The notes under the pieces were generated by a model that saw nothing but the letters and a program-made list of their open reading frames with translations, was not told the DNA's origin and did no database searches. From Neckera pumila (lineage: Eukaryota; Streptophyta; Bryopsida; Hypnales; Neckeraceae), in assembly GCA_963969595.1 (NCBI GenBank), contig OZ018412.1, positions 12,712,501-12,776,500 on the forward strand: a stretch of DNA of 64,000 bases, read 5' to 3'. Positions 60,197 to 64,000 of the stretch are shown in pieces (positions within the stretch are counted from its first letter, which is position 1; each line of letters starts with the position of its first letter). Both the position numbers and the translations under genes were made by a program.

Positions 60197-60498
60197 CATT
60201 AGAAGAGATTTGAGGGCATTGGAGGGCCGTTCCAGGCCCGTTTTCCAATCTGGGTAGATCTGTAAACAGCCGGTACAGGGTGTCAAAATTTTTTTTTTTT
60301 AAATAAAATAAAATAAAATAAAAAATTCTCTCCCAAATACCATTTCAGGCCAATTTTTTTTTTTTTTTTTTTTTAAAATGACGTGGCACTCTCTTGACCA
60401 CATCAGCCTAGCAGGTTTCCTGCGTTCCACAATGTGGAAACGCTGTAGGAACGCAAGATAACTCGCGGGCTCTTGGAGGCCTCAAATCTCTTCTAATG
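60197..60498. mobile_element. MITE, 19-bp TIR CATTAGAAGAGATTTGAGG
   Basis: Perfect 19-bp TIRs at both ends. 302 bp, non-coding, with an internal A/T-rich run (AAATA repeats and a long poly-T at about 60285-60375). The right half (CGCGGGCTCTTGGAGGCCTC) matches the element at 32445-32659 in inverse. No target duplication is evident. Confidence 0.75.
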
Positions 60499-60848
60499 CA
60501 ACTGTTGTGAAACTGTTGATTTGGATGCTGGATCTTCTAGTAGTGTGCTTTTGATAGTGTATACGTTTTAGTACTTATAGTTTACGACATCTAATATTAA
60601 CGATGCTTAGTGACACAACATCCGTCACTTTAATTGTGACGCAAATAGCAAAAACGATCTTTCTTGCAATCACCCTATCCTTCCTTGAGGAAATATTATT
60701 TTTAACTTGGACATCAAGGTACATTCACATTGAAAGGCAAAATATAAAATGCATGAGGTCAAGATTGCAAACTCAATTGAAAGATTTAAATCAAGGAGGC
60801 AAATCTTCACCTTAATCCAATATGGCACTTAACATGTGTTATATTTTA
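60499..60848. other. AT-rich linker
   Basis: A 70-aa frame at 60603-60815 has no recognisable feature; nothing else seen. Confidence 0.35.
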
Positions 60849-61404
60849 GGGGGTGTTTCACACTACATCCTAAGTTCCAACTTTCTAAATTCTACTTCAA
60901 GGCCAAATCTCAACTTTCTTGGGTTGTAGAAGGTGAATAAAAAATAAAAAAATTATAGAACTGGGGATTCATATTATGAAGGCTAAAGTTCCAACCCTAA
61001 GTCCTAACTTGTTTCTTGTGTAACACTATATAGTAGTTATAGTACCTAAAGAAGCCAAAAAACTATTTTGGGCACTACTTTTCATCAAATTTGCATTGGA
61101 CAAATTTAAAGAAAATTCAACCTACTAGGATGCCTTACATATTGTTTTTCTCTTCCTTCTATATTTAAAAAAATTGTTGGGACTTGGAGGTTGAGTTGGG
61201 TTTTCATTTTGGCTAGACCCAGTTCAACCTCCAAATCCCACTTCTTTGGTTCATAAACTTCCAAAAAATGTTGCTTTGTAGGCATTTGGGAGTGATGTGT
61301 GACTTAAAATATGTGAAGTCCTAAGTTCCAATTTGCAGCTTTCCACCAATCAAATTTTAAGAATTCAATGGGACTTGGGACTTGGGGCTTAGTGTGAAAT
61401 GGCC
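60849..61404. mobile_element. Tourist-like (PIF/Harbinger type) MITE
   Basis: Flanked by TTA at 60846-60848 and TTA at 61405-61407. The ends are similar inverted repeats of about 30 bp: GGGGGTGTTTCACACTACAT and, from the other end, GGCCATTTCACACTAAGCCC, both continuing to AAGT(T/C)CCAA. 556 bp, non-coding, with internal repeats of CTAAGTTCCAA/GGGACTTGG type. The TTA duplication and GG...TTTCAC ends fit PIF/Harbinger-derived MITEs. Confidence 0.6.
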
Positions 61405-62455
61405 TTAATTTCTAAATAACTAGAAGCCCATTCTGGACTTTTAATATTTTTGGGAGAAGCTATTGTAAAGTCAAAAAAAAGTTATTCTTATAAAATTCTT
61501 TTTAGGAGAACAAACATGTTTTTTGTTATTAACTTTCTAGTATACTAATTTGTGTCCAATTTGATTAGGCAATTATAGAATTATATGATGTAAAATGTAT
61601 TTTCAATCTCAATCCAAGCAGCTAAAATTTAAATTTATTTTAATTCATTTTATAAATCCAACCATAGCATCATATATCTAACTCATTGAAGTATATTGTG
61701 TTAAAATTTCAAAGTTATAAACTTCATGGATTGTAAAATGTTTTATTTGAAAACTTTGTAAATTTTTTTTTATATCATTATATACTTATATATGCATATT
61801 TCATTTCTCAAATTTTTATAGCAAAATGTGTGAGTCTCACAAAATTGTATAAATAGATGATGCAAACAAATATAATTGAAAAAATATTTTAAAAAATCAA
61901 GAAAAAACCCTTCAATATAATTCTATTTTCTTGTTGCTTGATTTATAATATTGAGAACAAAAAAAAGAGTAAATTGGACATAGGTTTGAAATTACTAATA
62001 TATATTTCCGATAAATTTTGGCTTGCATTCAATACAATCCTTAAGGACATGCATATACTTGCAAAATTTCAATCAAAATTCTAGAATCACAATTGCTAGC
62101 CCAAATTCAATTAAAGCCCCAAAACTTTGTTCCTCAATCATTTAGGAGCTAAATCCTAGAAGGTGGTAATTTACACCTATGGGATTATAACCCTTACAAT
62201 ATTTAGATGTTGAAAGTGAATAGTGAGGGTATATAAACTCCACAAGGATGATGGAGTCATTTTGTTCTTTGTTCACCCAAATAGATTTATATTTTCCTCA
62301 CCCTTGGTATTGATGAAATGATTTTGCAATTTTTTTTGTTCAAATAGCTAGATAAAAAACATTGGTTGATTTCATTTAATCCCTCAAGGCCCAACAACTT
62401 TTTGACAATGGAGCTCTTCAATGAATTGTCCCACTTTGATATTTTTATGCACACG
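61405..62455. other. AT-rich stretch without genes
   Basis: No coding sequence. A TATA-like GGGTATATAAACTCC near 62228 and GGGATTATAACCC near 62180 might be old promoter or LTR remnants; nothing supports a transcript. Confidence 0.35.
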
Positions 62456-62673
62456 CACTATAAGAAACCCGCGTTTTAGGTAAGAAGCCCCAATTTTTTT
62501 AACCCAATTTTAGGTGATGTCAATGTTGACAATCCAATGTTTTTTTGTCAACCAGAACGTCCAACTTAACATCAATGTTGACATAAAAACATTGTGTTGT
62601 CAACATTGACATCACCTAAAATCCGTTTGAAAAAATTGGGGCTTGTTACTTAAAATGAAGGTTTCTTATAGTG
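62456..62673. mobile_element. Hairpin CACTA-type MITE
   Basis: Starts CACTATAAGAAACC and ends GGTTTCTTATAGTG (14-bp perfect TIR). Beyond the TIR the two halves remain inverted copies almost to the centre (TTTTAGGTGATGTCAATGTT on both arms). 218 bp, non-coding. Flanks are ACG and ACA, an imperfect 3-bp duplication. The ends match the CACTATAAGAAA ends of the element at 53699-54986. Confidence 0.75.
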
Positions 62674-63634
62674 ACAAATATGTTTGAGATTTTTAATTTT
62701 AACTATACAAAAATAAAGGCATCTTTATCTAGTATGCATGGAATTAATTGTGGAAAATATTGACTGTTGGATATTTGATTAAAACAATTTTGGATGATCA
62801 ACTTTATAGGCAAAAACATAGCTTTGGGGGAAGAAAAATTATTCAAAGATGAATAATGCTTTTTTACCTCCCTTCAAAATTGTATAGGAATCTAAAGCAA
62901 ATGCAGTAAGACAAAATGAGAAATAAAAAATTCTCAATTTCATACATATTTTCAGATAGAAGGAGTAGAAAGCCAAAATTGACCAAATTGGATCCTACAT
63001 AAAATTTAAAAAATTTATATAAGCATCATTATTGAAATTTAACAATTTATATTATTAGCATGATCTTTTGGAACATCTTTAGAAAATTTGGAATAATTCT
63101 AATTTTTTTGTATTCTTAATTACACTAGATTGAACCTTGTATTTTTAAAATTGCTAAAAATACAAATTTGAAAATCGTTTCTCTAGACCCGGTTTGTTTG
63201 TGCAAAATAAAGACTAGAAATCTTCAAAAAAAATGTTTTTTACCATCCCTACTATTCCTTTCATTGTAAAACAATTATGCTTGCTCCTTTTTTCTATTAG
63301 ATTATAATTTTTAAAATAAAACTTTAAATACTTCTCACATTGAAATTCTGAAAATAGGAAAATGCAACAAGTATGTCAACTTTTGACTGTACAAGTTCCT
63401 AGTTTACAAAATATTGAGATTTTTTTCATCCTATTGAGATTTTGCAACTAAAAATTTGAAGAGGCATAGAAAACACATTGTGTCCTTTAGGTCCTGAAGG
63501 GGTTAAAACATTTGAGGACAATAATCTAATCCACCTACCAAAATAGTAGTAATTTGTAAAAAATAGAAAAAAAATTATCTCAAGTTAATCAAGTTGTTTC
63601 AAATTAACAGAGGACCCTAGAATATTCTGTGCAT
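62674..63634. other. AT-rich stretch without genes
   Basis: Nothing recognisable; it ends abruptly at the inverted-repeat arm. Confidence 0.4.
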
Positions 63635-64000
63635 TCAATCAAAAAGCCTTATTTATTATTTACAGCGTATATAGTGAGTGGGAAGGATAATTGTTTTTGT
63701 AAAAAAGTTGCCATTCTTAGCCGCGCTAATTAACACTGGAGGCGACCTAATTCAGAATCATTTTTACCGATTTCGCGCCTTCTTTCGCAAAGCGTCTTCG
63801 ACGCCTGCGTCCAGAGCTGCAATCATACACCACGTCACTCCTCGGCCCTTTCATATTTTCCTGTAGGCTTCGTTTTCTCGCTTTTAGCTGCGCAATTTGG
63901 ATCTCAGGGGCGCCGGGGCGCGTGTCCGAAATCGACTTCGCAGGGTTCGTTTGACCCATGGTTTCGAGGCAGCAGTACTTGGCGGATTTCCTGGGCGTTA
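63635..64000 (+). repeat. Right arm of the inverted repeat (PRAF promoter/leader), cut by window edge
   Basis: Reverse complement of 29243-29608. It carries the TATA-like TATATAG at 63668-63674 on the plus strand and the start of the short ORF at 63958. Transcription from it would run rightward, out of the window. Confidence 0.92.
63958..64000 (+). CDS. Start of the short ORF, inverted copy, partial
   Basis: MVSRQQYLADFLGV in the plus direction, identical to the start of the ORF at 29285-29187, running off the window end. The same interpretation applies (possible uORF of a second PRAF copy). Confidence 0.4.
   Translation, partial: MVSRQQYLADFLGV

Noticed and set aside
1..64000. tRNA, rRNA or other structured RNA genes
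   Set aside because: No cloverleaf with B-box-like GGTTCGAATCC and no rRNA-like tract was seen on reading; absence is not proven without a covariance search.

Overview
The window is nuclear DNA of a land plant. It carries one spliced host gene of the plant-specific PRAF family (PH, RCC1, FYVE and BRX domains) in a mostly AT-rich, gene-poor landscape full of DNA-transposon debris: CACTA/En-Spm, Tc1/IS630-type and several MITE families. The species cannot be fixed from sequence alone; a non-seed plant (bryophyte, lycophyte or fern) is only a guess.

Layout. 1-5.2 kb: no recognisable gene. 5.2-9.6 kb: two decayed Tc1/IS630-like transposase relics and a MITE holding a T-rich simple repeat. 8636-18325 and 18526-28215 are the same 9,690-bp sequence on either side of a 200-N gap. 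The duplicated block stops exactly at the last base before the Ns and starts exactly at the first base after them, so it is almost certainly an unmerged contig overlap and not a biological tandem duplication. The PRAF gene (minus strand) is complete only in the right-hand copy (nine coding exons, about 1,156 aa, 28280 down to 21211); the left-hand copy lacks exon 1 because it ends in the gap. 28.3-29.6 kb: probable PRAF leader and promoter, with a 32-aa short ORF and a TATA-like box. From 29243 to 29608 this leader is repeated in inverted orientation at 63635-64000, running off the window, so a second copy facing the other way may lie just outside.

29.6-40 kb: AT-rich sequence with a hairpin MITE, a TIR MITE, diverged tandem units, and a long (CAAA)n microsatellite. 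40.2-58.4 kb: a large, broken CACTA element with two divergent genes. A Tnp2-type transposase runs leftward from 50.8 to 40.2 kb, and a multi-exon TnpA-like gene runs rightward from about 52.4 to 58.4 kb. It has been invaded by two non-autonomous CACTA-type elements (one with TSD TAA, one with TSD TTT) and by a gag-like gene of unknown family. A 645-bp inversion turned round the middle of Tnp2 together with one end of an inserted element; undoing it on paper restores both. 58.4-64 kb: probable CACTA subterminal repeats, two MITEs, a hairpin CACTA MITE, AT-rich filler, then the inverted PRAF-leader arm.

Only PRAF looks like a functional host gene. Every transposase copy seen has stops, frameshifts or rearrangements.
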